This document shows positions 15,821 to 24,809 of a stretch of 64,000 nt of DNA, piece by piece (position 1 is the first letter of the stretch; each line of letters begins with the position of its first letter). Below the pieces are notes generated by a model. The model had not been told where the DNA came from, searched no databases, and saw only the letters and a program-made list of their open reading frames with translations. The translations under genes and the position numbers were made by a program. The DNA comes from Acidobacteria bacterium AB60 (GTDB taxonomy: Bacteria > Acidobacteriota > Terriglobia > Terriglobales > Acidobacteriaceae), in contig VANK01000001.1 of NCBI GenBank assembly GCA_008682415.1, forward strand, positions 62,001 through 126,000, in the 5' to 3' direction.

Positions 15821-16350
15821 GCAAATTGAAGTTGGCGACGGTTTGGCTGGACGGATGTTCGGGTTGCCACATGTCGTTTCTCGACATGGATGAGCGCCTG
15901 ATTGACCTGGCGGAGCTGGTGGACGTGGTGTTCAGCCCGATTGTGGACGCCAAGGTCTTCCCCGAGATGGTGGACATCGCGCTGGTGGAAGGCGCGGTGG
16001 CTTCGGTGGACGACGAGATGAAGATCCGCAAGGTGCGGGCGCACTGCAAGACGCTGGTGGCGATGGGCGACTGCGCGGTAGCGGGCAATGTTCCGTCGAT
16101 GCGCAATCCGATCGGGGCGGAGGCGATTCTGAATCGCGCCTATATTGAGAATGCGACGGCGCAGCCGCAGATTCCGTGCGTGGTGGTGCCCAAGCTGTTG
16201 AAGACGGTGCGGCCGATCCACGAGTTTGTGGATGTGGATGTCTTCCTGCCCGGCTGTCCGCCGTCGGCGGACACCTTTCACGCGGCGCTGACCGCGCTGG
16301 TCACGGGCGGTCCCTTGGATATTCCCGCCCTCACCCGTTTCGGAGCCTAG
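15817..16350 (+). CDS. hoxY: [NiFe] hydrogenase small subunit HoxY
   Basis: A 177-residue small subunit. The N-terminal C14-S-G-C17 ([11 protein letters not shown]), the middle cysteine in [12 protein letters not shown] and the C-terminal [10 protein letters not shown] provide four ligands of the proximal [4Fe-4S] cluster. It has no Tat signal and no medial or distal cluster domain, as expected for a cytoplasmic group 3 enzyme. It contacts HoxH directly and relays electrons between the [NiFe] site and HoxU. A 24-base spacer containing GGAGATAAGGAG separates it from hoxH. Confidence 0.96.
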   Translation: MSKLKLATVWLDGCSGCHMSFLDMDERLIDLAELVDVVFSPIVDAKVFPEMVDIALVEGAVASVDDEMKIRKVRAHCKTLVAMGDCAVAGNVPSMRNPIGAEAILNRAYIENATAQPQIPCVVVPKLLKTVRPIHEFVDVDVFLPGCPPSADTFHAALTALVTGGPLDIPALTRFGA

Positions 16351-16374
16351 AAGGCGAGGAGATAAGGAGCGAAC

Positions 16375-17799
16375 ATGCCCCAGACGATCACGATTGATCC
16401 GGTCACACGCCTGGAAGGCCACGGCAAGATCACCATTCAGCTGAACGGCCAGGGCGAGGTGGAGGACGCGCACTTCCATGTCACGCAGGTTCGGGGGTTC
16501 GAGCGCTTTTCCGAGGGACGGCCGTTTTACGAGATGCCGAGCCTGATGGCGCGGATCTGCGGCATCTGCCCGGTGTCGCACCTGATTGCGTCGGCGAAGG
16601 CGTGCGAGGCGATCATGTCGGTGCGGATTCCGCACACGGCGGCCCAACTGCGCCGCATGCTGAATCTGGCGCAGATGGTGCAATCGCACGCGCTGAGCTT
16701 TTTCTACTTATCCTCGCCCGATCTGCTGCTGGGCATGGATTCCGATCCGGGCGGGCGCCACATCTTCGGGGTGGTGGCGGCCAAGCCGGAGCTGGGACGC
16801 GCGGGAGTGGCGCTGCGCCGCTTCGGACAGCGCATCATCGAGCTGCTGGGGAACAAGCGCATTCATCCGGGGTGGGTTGTGCCCGGGGGCGTGACCGAGC
16901 CGCTGGCGCCGGCCAAGCGGGACGAGATTCTGGCCATGATGCCCGAGGCGTACCACGGGATCAAGCTGGCGCTTGCGGCGTACAAGCAGATTGCGGAGAG
17001 CTTCCAGCCGGAGATCGCGGTCTTCGCCAACTTCCAGTCGAACTACCTGGGGCTGGTGAATGAGGACGGGAGCGTTGAATTTACCGATGGAGCGCTGCGG
17101 TTTATCGACTCGGCCGGAAACGTGATTGAAGACGGGATTACGGCGACACGGTTCACCGAGGTGATTGGCGAGGCGGTGGAGCCGTACAGCTACACCAAGT
17201 TCGCGTACTACAAGCCGCTGGGCTATCCCGAGGGAAGCTATCGCGTGGGGCCGCTGGCGCGGCTCAATATCGCCACCTCCATGGGGACGCCGCTGGCGGA
17301 CGCGGAGCTGGCGGAGTTCAAGCAGCTTGCGTCGGGGCCGGTGCAGAGTTCGTTTTACTATCACCACGCACGCCTGATCGACATCCTGTATGGGATTGAG
17401 AAGATCGAGCAGATCCTGACCGATCCGCTGATCCTGGACAAGCACGTGCGGGCGATTGCGGGTGTGAATCGCCTGGAGGGCGCGGGTCAGGCCGAGGCGC
17501 CGCGCGGCACGCTGCACCACCACTACAAGGTGGACGAGAACGGCCTGATCACCTGGGCCAATCTCGTGATCGCCACCGGGCAGAACAACAACGCGATGAA
17601 CAAGGGCGTGCTGCAGGCGGCGCGGCATTACGTGAAGGACGGCAAGTTTACGGAGGGCATCCTGAACCGGGTCGAGGCAGTGGTGCGGACCTTCGATCCG
17701 TGCCTGAGCTGCTCGACGCATGCGTTCGGGCAGATGCCGCTGGCGCTGACGCTGGTGGATGCCAACGGCGGAACCGTGGATCAAATCGTTCGCGGTTAG
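16375..17799 (+). CDS. hoxH: [NiFe] hydrogenase large subunit HoxH
   Basis: A 474-residue catalytic subunit that splits or forms H2. The nickel-binding L1 motif is R60-I-C62-G-I-C65-P-V-S-H69. The C-terminal L2 motif is D441-P-C443-L-S-C446-S-T-H449. The 25 residues after H449 ([10 protein letters not shown]...) form the C-terminal extension removed by the endopeptidase HoxW after nickel insertion, and hoxW is the next gene. All four cysteine ligands are present, so the enzyme should be active. Maturation also needs HypA-F, of which only HypF is in this window. Subunit set and sequence style fit group 3d (NAD-coupled). Confidence 0.97.
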   Translation: MPQTITIDPVTRLEGHGKITIQLNGQGEVEDAHFHVTQVRGFERFSEGRPFYEMPSLMARICGICPVSHLIASAKACEAIMSVRIPHTAAQLRRMLNLAQMVQSHALSFFYLSSPDLLLGMDSDPGGRHIFGVVAAKPELGRAGVALRRFGQRIIELLGNKRIHPGWVVPGGVTEPLAPAKRDEILAMMPEAYHGIKLALAAYKQIAESFQPEIAVFANFQSNYLGLVNEDGSVEFTDGALRFIDSAGNVIEDGITATRFTEVIGEAVEPYSYTKFAYYKPLGYPEGSYRVGPLARLNIATSMGTPLADAELAEFKQLASGPVQSSFYYHHARLIDILYGIEKIEQILTDPLILDKHVRAIAGVNRLEGAGQAEAPRGTLHHHYKVDENGLITWANLVIATGQNNNAMNKGVLQAARHYVKDGKFTEGILNRVEAVVRTFDPCLSCSTHAFGQMPLALTLVDANGGTVDQIVRG

Positions 17800-17816
17800 A
17801 ACGAGTCTCCCGTGCC

Positions 17817-17851
17817 CCATCCTTGCGACATGCACTTGGTCGCAAGGGTGG
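17817..17851 (+). repeat. Long hairpin between hoxH and hoxW
   Basis: A 13-base arm (17817-17829) pairs with 17839-17851, 12 Watson-Crick pairs and one G-T, over a 9-base loop. No T-tract follows, so it is a poor intrinsic terminator. It may lower hoxW expression, protect the 3' end of hoxH mRNA, or be another REP-like element with a CCCAT...GTGGG base. Confidence 0.75.
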
Positions 17852-17890
17852 GAGAGCATGAGCCTCGCCTATCCGAACTAAGATTCAGTA

Positions 17891-18361
17891 ATGAGTCAAC
17901 CGAAGATCGCGTGCCTCATCCTCGCTTGCGGCAATACCCTCCGCGGCGATGACGGCGTCGGTCCCTGGCTCGCGGACTGGGCGGAAGAACACTTCGGGGA
18001 CGAACCCCGCGTCCACATCATCTCCCGCCAGCAGTGGACGCCCGACCTCGCCGCCGACCTGGCCGGCGCAGAGACAGTCCTCTTCCTTGACTGCTCCGTC
18101 GAATCAATCCCGGGCGAGATCAAGCTGCGTGCTATTGAGCCAGCTCAACTTAAACCGGGCATCGCCACGCACCACACCGGAGCCGCCGAACTGCTTGCGC
18201 TCGCGCGGGAACTCTACGGGGCTGCTCCGCGAAATTCCCTGCTGCTCACCATCGGTGCCGGCAGCACTGAGTTCGGCGAGACATTCAGTCCCGTCGTCGC
18301 TGCCGCCATGCCCGAAGTACAACGCCTCCTCCGCGATACCCTTAGCACCCTGCTCGGCTAA
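17891..18361 (+). CDS. hoxW: Hydrogenase maturation endopeptidase HoxW
   Basis: A 156-residue peptidase of family M52. It shows the GNTLRGDDGVG loop (acidic residues D20/D21), FLDCS with D67, and H94/H95 in THHTGAAEL, the three positions that bind nickel of the immature large subunit. It cleaves the HoxH C-terminal extension, which closes the active site. It follows hoxH by 91 bases, with a strong hairpin between. Its TAA stop overlaps, on the opposite strand, the TAG stop of the fucosidase gene (shared bases CTAA, 18358-18361). Confidence 0.93.
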   Translation: MSQPKIACLILACGNTLRGDDGVGPWLADWAEEHFGDEPRVHIISRQQWTPDLAADLAGAETVLFLDCSVESIPGEIKLRAIEPAQLKPGIATHHTGAAELLALARELYGAAPRNSLLLTIGAGSTEFGETFSPVVAAAMPEVQRLLRDTLSTLLG

Positions 18362-19830
18362 CGTCCCGTTCCGATCAGCTTGAAGGTATAGGCATAGTCG
18401 CCCTCAAGATGATCGGGGAGCGTGATTGTCATTGAGTTCTCCGTCTGCTTGTATTTGAGCCACCGCGGCTCGCCCGAGGCAGTGAACGTGGCAACCATCT
18501 GCGGGCCATTCAACTCTCGAGTCAGCGCCTTCGGATTCGCCTTCCAGCCAACATCGAATGTCAGAGTCGTTCCCTTCGGCTTTCCCAGCACTGTTACGTA
18601 GAGGTCATCGCCCTTGCGGGTGAAGCGCAGGTCGTCGCCTTCGGCGCTTTTGGCTTCGGCGCGGGTCCAGGGGGTGGTGTCGTAGATCGCTTCGCCGTTC
18701 TGCTTGAGCCAGGCGCCCAGCGCCTTGAGGCGTTCCATCTGCACGGGCGGGATGGTGCCGTTGGCCTCGGGGCCGACGTCGAGGAGAAGGTTGCCGTTCT
18801 TGCTGACGATGTCGACGAGGAGGGCGATCAACTCGCCGGGGGCGATGGTCTCCTTCTCGCCCTCGGCGCGGTTGTAGCCGAAGGAGCGGCCGAGGCCGCG
18901 GCATTCCTCCCACTTCTTTTCGCTGATCTTGTCGAGCTTTGCGTACTCGGGCGAGGTGAAGTCGGCGTGCTGGACGCCAAAGCGGTCGTCGATGACGCCA
19001 TCGGGGACGGCGTTGTAGTAATCGGCTTCGACCTGGAGGGGCTTGCCGGTTTTGGGCCAGTCGATGTCGTTCCATAAAACCGCGGGGTGGTAGCGGTCGA
19101 TGAGCTCGTGGATCTGCGCGAAGGCGTAGTCGCCGTAGGCCTGCGACTCCGGCTTGACGGCCTGGTAGTCCTTGTCGGTTTGGATGGGGCCGGTGTTGAA
19201 GGTCCAGTCGTAGCCGCCGGAGTAGTAGAGGCCCATCTTGAGGCCCTGTTTCTGGACGGCCCGGGTGAGGTCGCCCACGATGTCGCGTTCGGCGTGGAGC
19301 TGTTCGGGCTTGAGGGTAGGGCTGGGATTGACGGCCTTGCTGGGCCAGAGCGTGAATCCCTCGTGGTGCTTGCTGGTAAGGACCACGTAGCGCGCGCCGG
19401 CTTCGCGGAAGATGGCGGCCATGGCATCGGGATCCCACTTCTTCGATTCACGATTGAACTCCGTGGCGAAGTCGTAGTAGCCGAAGTTGGCGCCGAAGTG
19501 CTCGCGGTGGTAGGCCTGCGTGGGGGAGCCGGGGATGCGCAGCACGTTGAGGTACCACTCGGCGTAGGGGTTGTACTTGATGTAATCGGCCGACGAAAAG
19601 TCGTGGTCCGGGTGGTTGAGCGGGGCCCATCCGGGGACGGAGTAGAGGCCCCAATGGATGAAGATTCCCAGCTTGGCGCCGGCATACCAGGCGGGCAGGG
19701 GGTGCCGGTCCAGCGACTCGACGGTTGGTTCGTACTTTGTCGCGTCCTGTTTGGTCGCGTTTTGCGCCTTTGCGCTGAAGACGGCGCATGCGGCTGCGAG
19801 GATCCCCACGATTGCGAGCTTCGGTGCCAT
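18358..19830 (-). CDS. Alpha-L-fucosidase, GH29, secreted
   Basis: A 490-residue protein from ATG 19830, preceded by GGGAGGG. A signal peptide (MAPKLAIVGILAAACAVFSA) is followed by the GH29 catalytic barrel with KLGIFIHWGLYSVPGW, TSKHHEGFTLWPSKAVN, MGLYYSGGYDW and AVLWNDIDWP. The last contains the Asp in the position of the catalytic nucleophile. A C-terminal beta-sandwich domain follows. It should remove L-fucose from plant or microbial glycans outside the cytoplasm. No other glycan-use genes adjoin it, and it is convergent with hoxW. A longer frame from 19884 would bury the signal peptide, so the inner start is preferred. Confidence 0.93.
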   Translation of the reverse strand: MAPKLAIVGILAAACAVFSAKAQNATKQDATKYEPTVESLDRHPLPAWYAGAKLGIFIHWGLYSVPGWAPLNHPDHDFSSADYIKYNPYAEWYLNVLRIPGSPTQAYHREHFGANFGYYDFATEFNRESKKWDPDAMAAIFREAGARYVVLTSKHHEGFTLWPSKAVNPSPTLKPEQLHAERDIVGDLTRAVQKQGLKMGLYYSGGYDWTFNTGPIQTDKDYQAVKPESQAYGDYAFAQIHELIDRYHPAVLWNDIDWPKTGKPLQVEADYYNAVPDGVIDDRFGVQHADFTSPEYAKLDKISEKKWEECRGLGRSFGYNRAEGEKETIAPGELIALLVDIVSKNGNLLLDVGPEANGTIPPVQMERLKALGAWLKQNGEAIYDTTPWTRAEAKSAEGDDLRFTRKGDDLYVTVLGKPKGTTLTFDVGWKANPKALTRELNGPQMVATFTASGEPRWLKYKQTENSMTITLPDHLEGDYAYTFKLIGTGR

Positions 19831-19947
19831 GCCCAACCCTCCCACGATTCCCTCGCATGATAGCCGCGTCGCCGCCCCGGGCACAAAAGCGAGCGACCGC
19901 CATCCGGGATGGAGGCGGTCGCTGTGGGGTTCTCGAGAAAGCTATGG

Positions 19948-20964
19948 CTAGAAGGCCGCGACGGTCTGGCGGAGGCTGTAGGAGCTGAGGGTCTTGATGT
20001 AGTTGCCGCGGTCGAACGGCGAGGTGTCAGGGACGGAGCGCCGGCTGAGGCAGCCACGAGTAGGGGAGAGCGCGGCGTACTCTCGTTTTTCCAGCCAGTA
20101 CTCGATGTCGCCCAGCACGCGCCCGATGTGCCCGATGCCGTGAATGTGGAGGGCGGAGGCCATCATGGCGACGGTGCCGCCGGCCATCACCGATTTGAGC
20201 ACGTCTTCGGCGGTGTGGACGCCGCCGGTGATGGCGATGTCGGCGCGCAGGTGGCCGTACAGGATGGCGGCCCAGTGCAGGCGGGGGAGCAGCTCTGAGG
20301 GGGTGGAGAAGTGGAGGGTCGGACGGACCTCGAGAGTTTCGATATCGAAGTCGGGCTGATAGAAGCGGTTGAAGAGCACGATGCCTGTTGCTCCGGCGTC
20401 TTCCAGGCGGGCGGTGAGGTGCGGCAGGCTGGTGAAGGACTGGGAGAGCTTGACGGCGACGGGGATCTTGACGGCGCGGCAGACGGCGTCGGTGAGCTCG
20501 AGCAGCTGCAACTCCATCTCCGACGAGGTCTGGCTGCGCTCGGTGGCGAGGGCATAAGTGTTGAGCTCGATGGCGTCGGCGCCGGCCTGCTCCATCTCGC
20601 GGGCGAAGCGGACCCAGCCGCCGGTGGTTGCGCCGTTGAGGCTGGCGATGATGGGAATCTCGACGGCCGCTTTGCAGCGGCGGAGGTGCTCGAGATAGAC
20701 CTCGTGGGTCATGCGGTAATCGGCGAGGTCGGGCAGGTAATCGAGCGATTCGGGAGTGGATTCGGTGCCGCGGGACAGGTCGGCGTCGAGGGCTCCCGAT
20801 TCCAGCACGAGCTGCTCTTCGAAGAGGGAGGTGAGGACGACGGCAGCGGCGCCGCTATCCTCCATGCGGCGCACGTTGTCCAGCGACTCGGAGAGGGGAG
20901 TCGAGGACACGACGATCGGTCCCTTCAAGGGGAGGCCGAGATAAGACGTCTTCAGGTTGATCAT
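19948..20964 (-). CDS. Dihydroorotate-dehydrogenase-like flavoprotein coupled to nifJ
   Basis: A 338-residue TIM-barrel protein of the DHOD superfamily. FMN-contacting features are visible: IPVAVKLSQ with the barrel lysine, ITGGVHTAEDVLKSVMAGG for the phosphate loop, and MASALHIHG. The motif that in true PyrD reads ELNxSCPN is here ELNTYALATE, so the usual substrate-loop residues are missing. The start forms an ATGA overlap with the nifJ stop (20961-20964). Translational coupling to NifJ suggests a role in pyruvate/ferredoxin metabolism rather than pyrimidine synthesis (inference). The reaction is unknown. Confidence 0.85.
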   Translation of the reverse strand: MINLKTSYLGLPLKGPIVVSSTPLSESLDNVRRMEDSGAAAVVLTSLFEEQLVLESGALDADLSRGTESTPESLDYLPDLADYRMTHEVYLEHLRRCKAAVEIPIIASLNGATTGGWVRFAREMEQAGADAIELNTYALATERSQTSSEMELQLLELTDAVCRAVKIPVAVKLSQSFTSLPHLTARLEDAGATGIVLFNRFYQPDFDIETLEVRPTLHFSTPSELLPRLHWAAILYGHLRADIAITGGVHTAEDVLKSVMAGGTVAMMASALHIHGIGHIGRVLGDIEYWLEKREYAALSPTRGCLSRRSVPDTSPFDRGNYIKTLSSYSLRQTVAAF

Positions 20965-23900
20965 TCGTTGCCTCCGGCGTGCACGGGCTGGGGTTGATCT
21001 GCCGGTTTTTCTTCAGGCGCAATGTGCGGGGTCTCCGCGCGGCCGGGCATGGCCGCGCGCGCCGAGTACACGCGCCACTGGCGTTCCACGTGATCCTGCG
21101 CGTCTTTCAAGAGCTCCGCGGCGAGATCGGGGTTGCCGCGGGCGAGCATGGTGTAGCGCGCTTCGCGATAGGCATATTCCTTGAGGCGGATGGAGGGCGC
21201 CTTGGAGTCGAGCAGGAATGGGTTCTTGCCGCTTTCGCGGAGACCCGGGTTGTAGCGCATGAGGGGCCAATAGCCGGACTGCACCGCCAGCTTTTGCTGC
21301 TCCAGGCCGTGGACGAGGTCATAGCCGTGGGCGATGCAGCTGGAGTACGCGATGATGAGCGACGGGCCTTCGTGGGCCTCGGCCTCCTGGAAGGCCTTTA
21401 CCACGTGGGAGTCGTTGCCGCCCAGCGCAACCTGGGCGACGTAGACATAGCCATAGCTGACCGCTTCCATGGCCAGATCCTTGCGGCTGCTGGTCTTGCC
21501 GCTGGCGGCGAACTTGGCGACGGCGCCGCGGGGCGTGGCCTTGGAGGTCTGGCCGCCGGTGTTGGAGTAGACCTCGGTGTCGAGGACCAGGATGTTGACG
21601 TTTTTGCCGGAACCGAGCACGTGATCGAGGCCGCCGAAGCCGATATCGAAGGCCCAGCCGTCGCCGCCCAGGATCCAGACGCTCTTGCGGACCAGGGTGT
21701 CGGCGATGGCGAGAAGGTTCTTCGCATCGGAGGAGACCACCCCGGCGAGGCGTTCGCGCAGAATCTTGACGCGCTCGCGCTGGGCGTTGATCTCGGGCTC
21801 CGCCTTCTGCGAGGCGGTCAGGATGGAGGTGGCGAGCTCATCGCCGATTGAAGGTGCTACCCGCCGAACCAGGAGCTCGGCGAAGTCCTTCTGCTGATCG
21901 AGGGCGACGCGCATGCCGAAGCCGAACTCAGCGTTGTCTTCAAAGAGGGAGTTGGCCCAGGTGGGGCCGCGTCCCTGCGCATTGGTGCAGTAGGGTGTGG
22001 TGGGCAGGTTGCCGCCGTAGATGGACGAGCAGCCCGTTGCGTTGGCGATGTAGAGCCGGTCGCCGAACAACTGGGTCAGCAGCTTGATGTACGGGGTTTC
22101 GCCGCAGCCGGCGCACGCGCCGCTGAATTCAAAGAGCGGCTGCAGGAGCTGCAGGTCCTTCACCTGTCCGTGCGAGAGCTTACTGCGATCCACCTCAGGC
22201 AGGCCGAGGAAGAAGTCCCAGTTGGCCCGCTCCTGCTCGCGTAATGGAGCCTGGGGCGCCATGTTGATGGCCTTGTGGCTTACGTCGCTCTTGCTCTTCA
22301 CCGGGCACACTTCCACGCAAACGCCGCACCCGGTGCAGTCTTCGGGAGCTACCTGCAAGGTGTAGCGATCCTGCTCCATGCCTTTCCACTTGGGCTTCGC
22401 CCACTGGAAGGTGGCCGGGGCGTCCGTGGCGAGGTCGGGGCTGTACACCTTGGCGCGGATGACCGCGTGCGGGCACACCATCACGCATTTGCCGCACTGG
22501 ATGCACAGGTCCTTGTCCCATACGGGGATGAATTGCGCGATGTTGCGCTTTTCCCATTGCGCGGTTGCGGTGGGAAAGGCGCCGCCCGGCGGGATGGCGC
22601 TGACGGGTAGGCTGTCGCCGTGTCCGGAGGCGATCTGTCCCAGGACGTTGTGCACAAAGACGGGCGCCTTCGAGGGAATGACCCCCTCTATGTCGAACCC
22701 GGAGGTTGACGCCGATGGTACGTCGACCTTCTCAAGGTGCGCCAGCGCGTGGTCTACGGCAGCGAAGTTCTTTTGGACGACGGCTTCGCCGCGCTTGCCA
22801 TAGGTCTTCTGGATGGCTTTCTTGATCTGCGCGATCGCCTCTTCCCGCTTGAGTACGCCGCTGATGGCGAAGAAGCAGGTCTGCATGATGGTGTTGATGC
22901 GGGTGCCCATGCCGGCTTCGCGCGCCACCTTGTATCCATCGATCACGTAGAAGTCGATCTTCTTGCGGACGATCTCTTCCTGGGCCGTTCTGGGCAGGTG
23001 ATTCCACACGTCGGCCGCAGAGTGAGGAGAGTTCAGCAGGAACACGGCTCCGGGAATCGCCGGCTCGAGGACATTGATCTTCTCGAGGAAGCTGAAGTTG
23101 TGGCAGGCGACGAAGCTTGCCCTGGAGATGAGGTAGCTGGAGCGGATGGGATGGGGGCCGAAGCGCAGGTGCGAGGTGGTCATGGAGCCCGACTTCTTGG
23201 AGTCGTAGACGAAGTAGCCCTGGGCGTAGTTGTCGGTCTGGTCGCCGATGATCTTGATGGAGTTCTTGTTGGCGCCGACGGTGCCGTCGGATCCGAGGCC
23301 GTAGAAGAGGGCCCGGACGGTACGCGGCTCCTCGGTGGAGAACTCCGGATCGTAGGAGAGGCTGGTGTGCGATACATCGTCATCGATGCCGATGGTGAAG
23401 TGGTTCTTGGGCGCGGGCTTCTTCAGCTCGTCGTAGATGCCCTTGACCATGGCAGGGGTGAACTCTTTGGACGACAGCCCGTAGCGGCCGCCTATTACGA
23501 TGGGCCTGGCGAAGGGCAGGGAATCGGCATTCTCCGCCAGCACGGTGACGATGTCCTGATAGAGGGGCTCTCCGGCTGCGCCCGGTTCCTTGCAGCGGTC
23601 GAGGATTGCGAGCGCCTTCACGGTTGCGGGCAGGGCTTTCAGAAAGGCGCTTGCGTCGAAGGGCCGATACAAGCGAACTTTCAGCAGCCCAACCTTCTGG
23701 CCGATCCGGTTCAGAGCATCGACGGTCTCTTCCGCCGCTTCCGCACCGGAGCCCATGATCACGATCACGCGCTCCGCATCGGGCGCGCCGTAGTAGTCGA
23801 ACAGATGGTAGGCGCGGCCGGTGAGAGAGGCGAAACGATCCATGACCTGTTGCACGATTCCGGGAACCGCCGCGTAGTAAGGAGAGCAGGCCTCGCGCGC

Positions 23901-24584
23901 CTGGAAGAAGACGTCGGGGTTCTGGGCGGTGCCGCGGATGATGGGGCGATCGGGGCTGAGGGCATTCTGCCGGAACTTGATGATGTGGCTGTCATCGACC
24001 ATGCCGCGGATGGTCTCATCGCTGATGGGGAAGATCTTGCCGACCTCGTGCGAGGTGCGGAAGCCATCGAAGAAGTGGATGAAGGGAATGCGCGACTCCA
24101 GTGTGGCGGTCTGGGCGATGAGGGCGAGGTCCGCAACCTCCTGCACGGAGTTGGAACTCAGCATGGCCCAGCCGGTCGCACGGCACGCCATGACGTCGGA
24201 GTGGTCGCCGAAGATGGAGAGCGCGTGCGTGGCGAGGGTGCGGGCGGTCACGTGCATGGTGGCCGGGGTCAGTTCGCCGGCGATCTTGAACATGTTGGGG
24301 ATCATCAGCAGCAGGCCCTGCGATGCGGTGAACGTGGTGGCGAAGGCCCCGGCCTGCAGCGCTCCGTGGAGGGCGCCGGCGGCGCCCCCTTCGCTCTGCA
24401 GCTCTTCCACGATGGGGAGCGCACCCCAGATGTTCTTTTTCCCCTCGGAGCGCCACTGATCGGCCCACTCGGCCATGGGCGAGGAGGGAGTGATGGGGTA
24501 GATCGCGACCACTTCGGAGAGGCGATAGGCGACCGACGCGGCGGCCTCGTTCCCATCCATAATGACCATTTGCTTTTCGCTCAT
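20961..24584 (-). CDS. nifJ: Pyruvate:ferredoxin (flavodoxin) oxidoreductase
   Basis: A 1207-residue single-chain PFOR. It oxidises pyruvate to acetyl-CoA and CO2 and reduces ferredoxin or flavodoxin; the reverse reaction is also possible. Visible parts: the N-terminal pyruvate-binding domain (VVAIYPITPSSPMAEWADQW), the CoA-binding and gamma-like segments, two [4Fe-4S] motifs at about 693 (CIQCGKCVMVC) and 750 (CTGCGVCVEVC), and the thiamine-diphosphate domain (GCSSIYGGNLPTTPYCT; GGDGWAFDIGFGG near 976). A TGAGGA lies upstream of ATG 24584; the frame stays open to 24734, but those residues do not look like NifJ. It shares the region with the Hox hydrogenase, consistent with fermentative redox balance. 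Confidence 0.96.
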   Translation of the reverse strand: MSEKQMVIMDGNEAAASVAYRLSEVVAIYPITPSSPMAEWADQWRSEGKKNIWGALPIVEELQSEGGAAGALHGALQAGAFATTFTASQGLLLMIPNMFKIAGELTPATMHVTARTLATHALSIFGDHSDVMACRATGWAMLSSNSVQEVADLALIAQTATLESRIPFIHFFDGFRTSHEVGKIFPISDETIRGMVDDSHIIKFRQNALSPDRPIIRGTAQNPDVFFQAREACSPYYAAVPGIVQQVMDRFASLTGRAYHLFDYYGAPDAERVIVIMGSGAEAAEETVDALNRIGQKVGLLKVRLYRPFDASAFLKALPATVKALAILDRCKEPGAAGEPLYQDIVTVLAENADSLPFARPIVIGGRYGLSSKEFTPAMVKGIYDELKKPAPKNHFTIGIDDDVSHTSLSYDPEFSTEEPRTVRALFYGLGSDGTVGANKNSIKIIGDQTDNYAQGYFVYDSKKSGSMTTSHLRFGPHPIRSSYLISRASFVACHNFSFLEKINVLEPAIPGAVFLLNSPHSAADVWNHLPRTAQEEIVRKKIDFYVIDGYKVAREAGMGTRINTIMQTCFFAISGVLKREEAIAQIKKAIQKTYGKRGEAVVQKNFAAVDHALAHLEKVDVPSASTSGFDIEGVIPSKAPVFVHNVLGQIASGHGDSLPVSAIPPGGAFPTATAQWEKRNIAQFIPVWDKDLCIQCGKCVMVCPHAVIRAKVYSPDLATDAPATFQWAKPKWKGMEQDRYTLQVAPEDCTGCGVCVEVCPVKSKSDVSHKAINMAPQAPLREQERANWDFFLGLPEVDRSKLSHGQVKDLQLLQPLFEFSGACAGCGETPYIKLLTQLFGDRLYIANATGCSSIYGGNLPTTPYCTNAQGRGPTWANSLFEDNAEFGFGMRVALDQQKDFAELLVRRVAPSIGDELATSILTASQKAEPEINAQRERVKILRERLAGVVSSDAKNLLAIADTLVRKSVWILGGDGWAFDIGFGGLDHVLGSGKNVNILVLDTEVYSNTGGQTSKATPRGAVAKFAASGKTSSRKDLAMEAVSYGYVYVAQVALGGNDSHVVKAFQEAEAHEGPSLIIAYSSCIAHGYDLVHGLEQQKLAVQSGYWPLMRYNPGLRESGKNPFLLDSKAPSIRLKEYAYREARYTMLARGNPDLAAELLKDAQDHVERQWRVYSARAAMPGRAETPHIAPEEKPADQPQPVHAGGNE

Positions 24585-24809
24585 TGGATACAAGTCCTCA
24601 CAGCGCATCGGCGCGGGATATCGGGTCACGGCGGCTGATGCAAGCACACGCCGGAGCACCGCAAATCTGCTACCGTGAGTCTCTTCCCGAGGGGTCTCTG
24701 TCGCTGTGATGCGAGACACATGCAGCCGCGTCAATCCCGCAATGTGGAACCGAATTCCGAGCGATGATTGGGGCTTAGAGCTCCTAAACGCCCGCGGGAA
24801 CGCGGCGTG

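Noticed and set aside
22737..24638. Very long open frames opposite real genes (for example opposite nifJ, gltB at 39573-42305, and aroA/phosphoesterase at 57191-59710)
   Set aside because: They mirror codon usage of GC-rich genes on the other strand, have no domain signatures or start context, and the opposite strand carries clearly recognisable enzymes.
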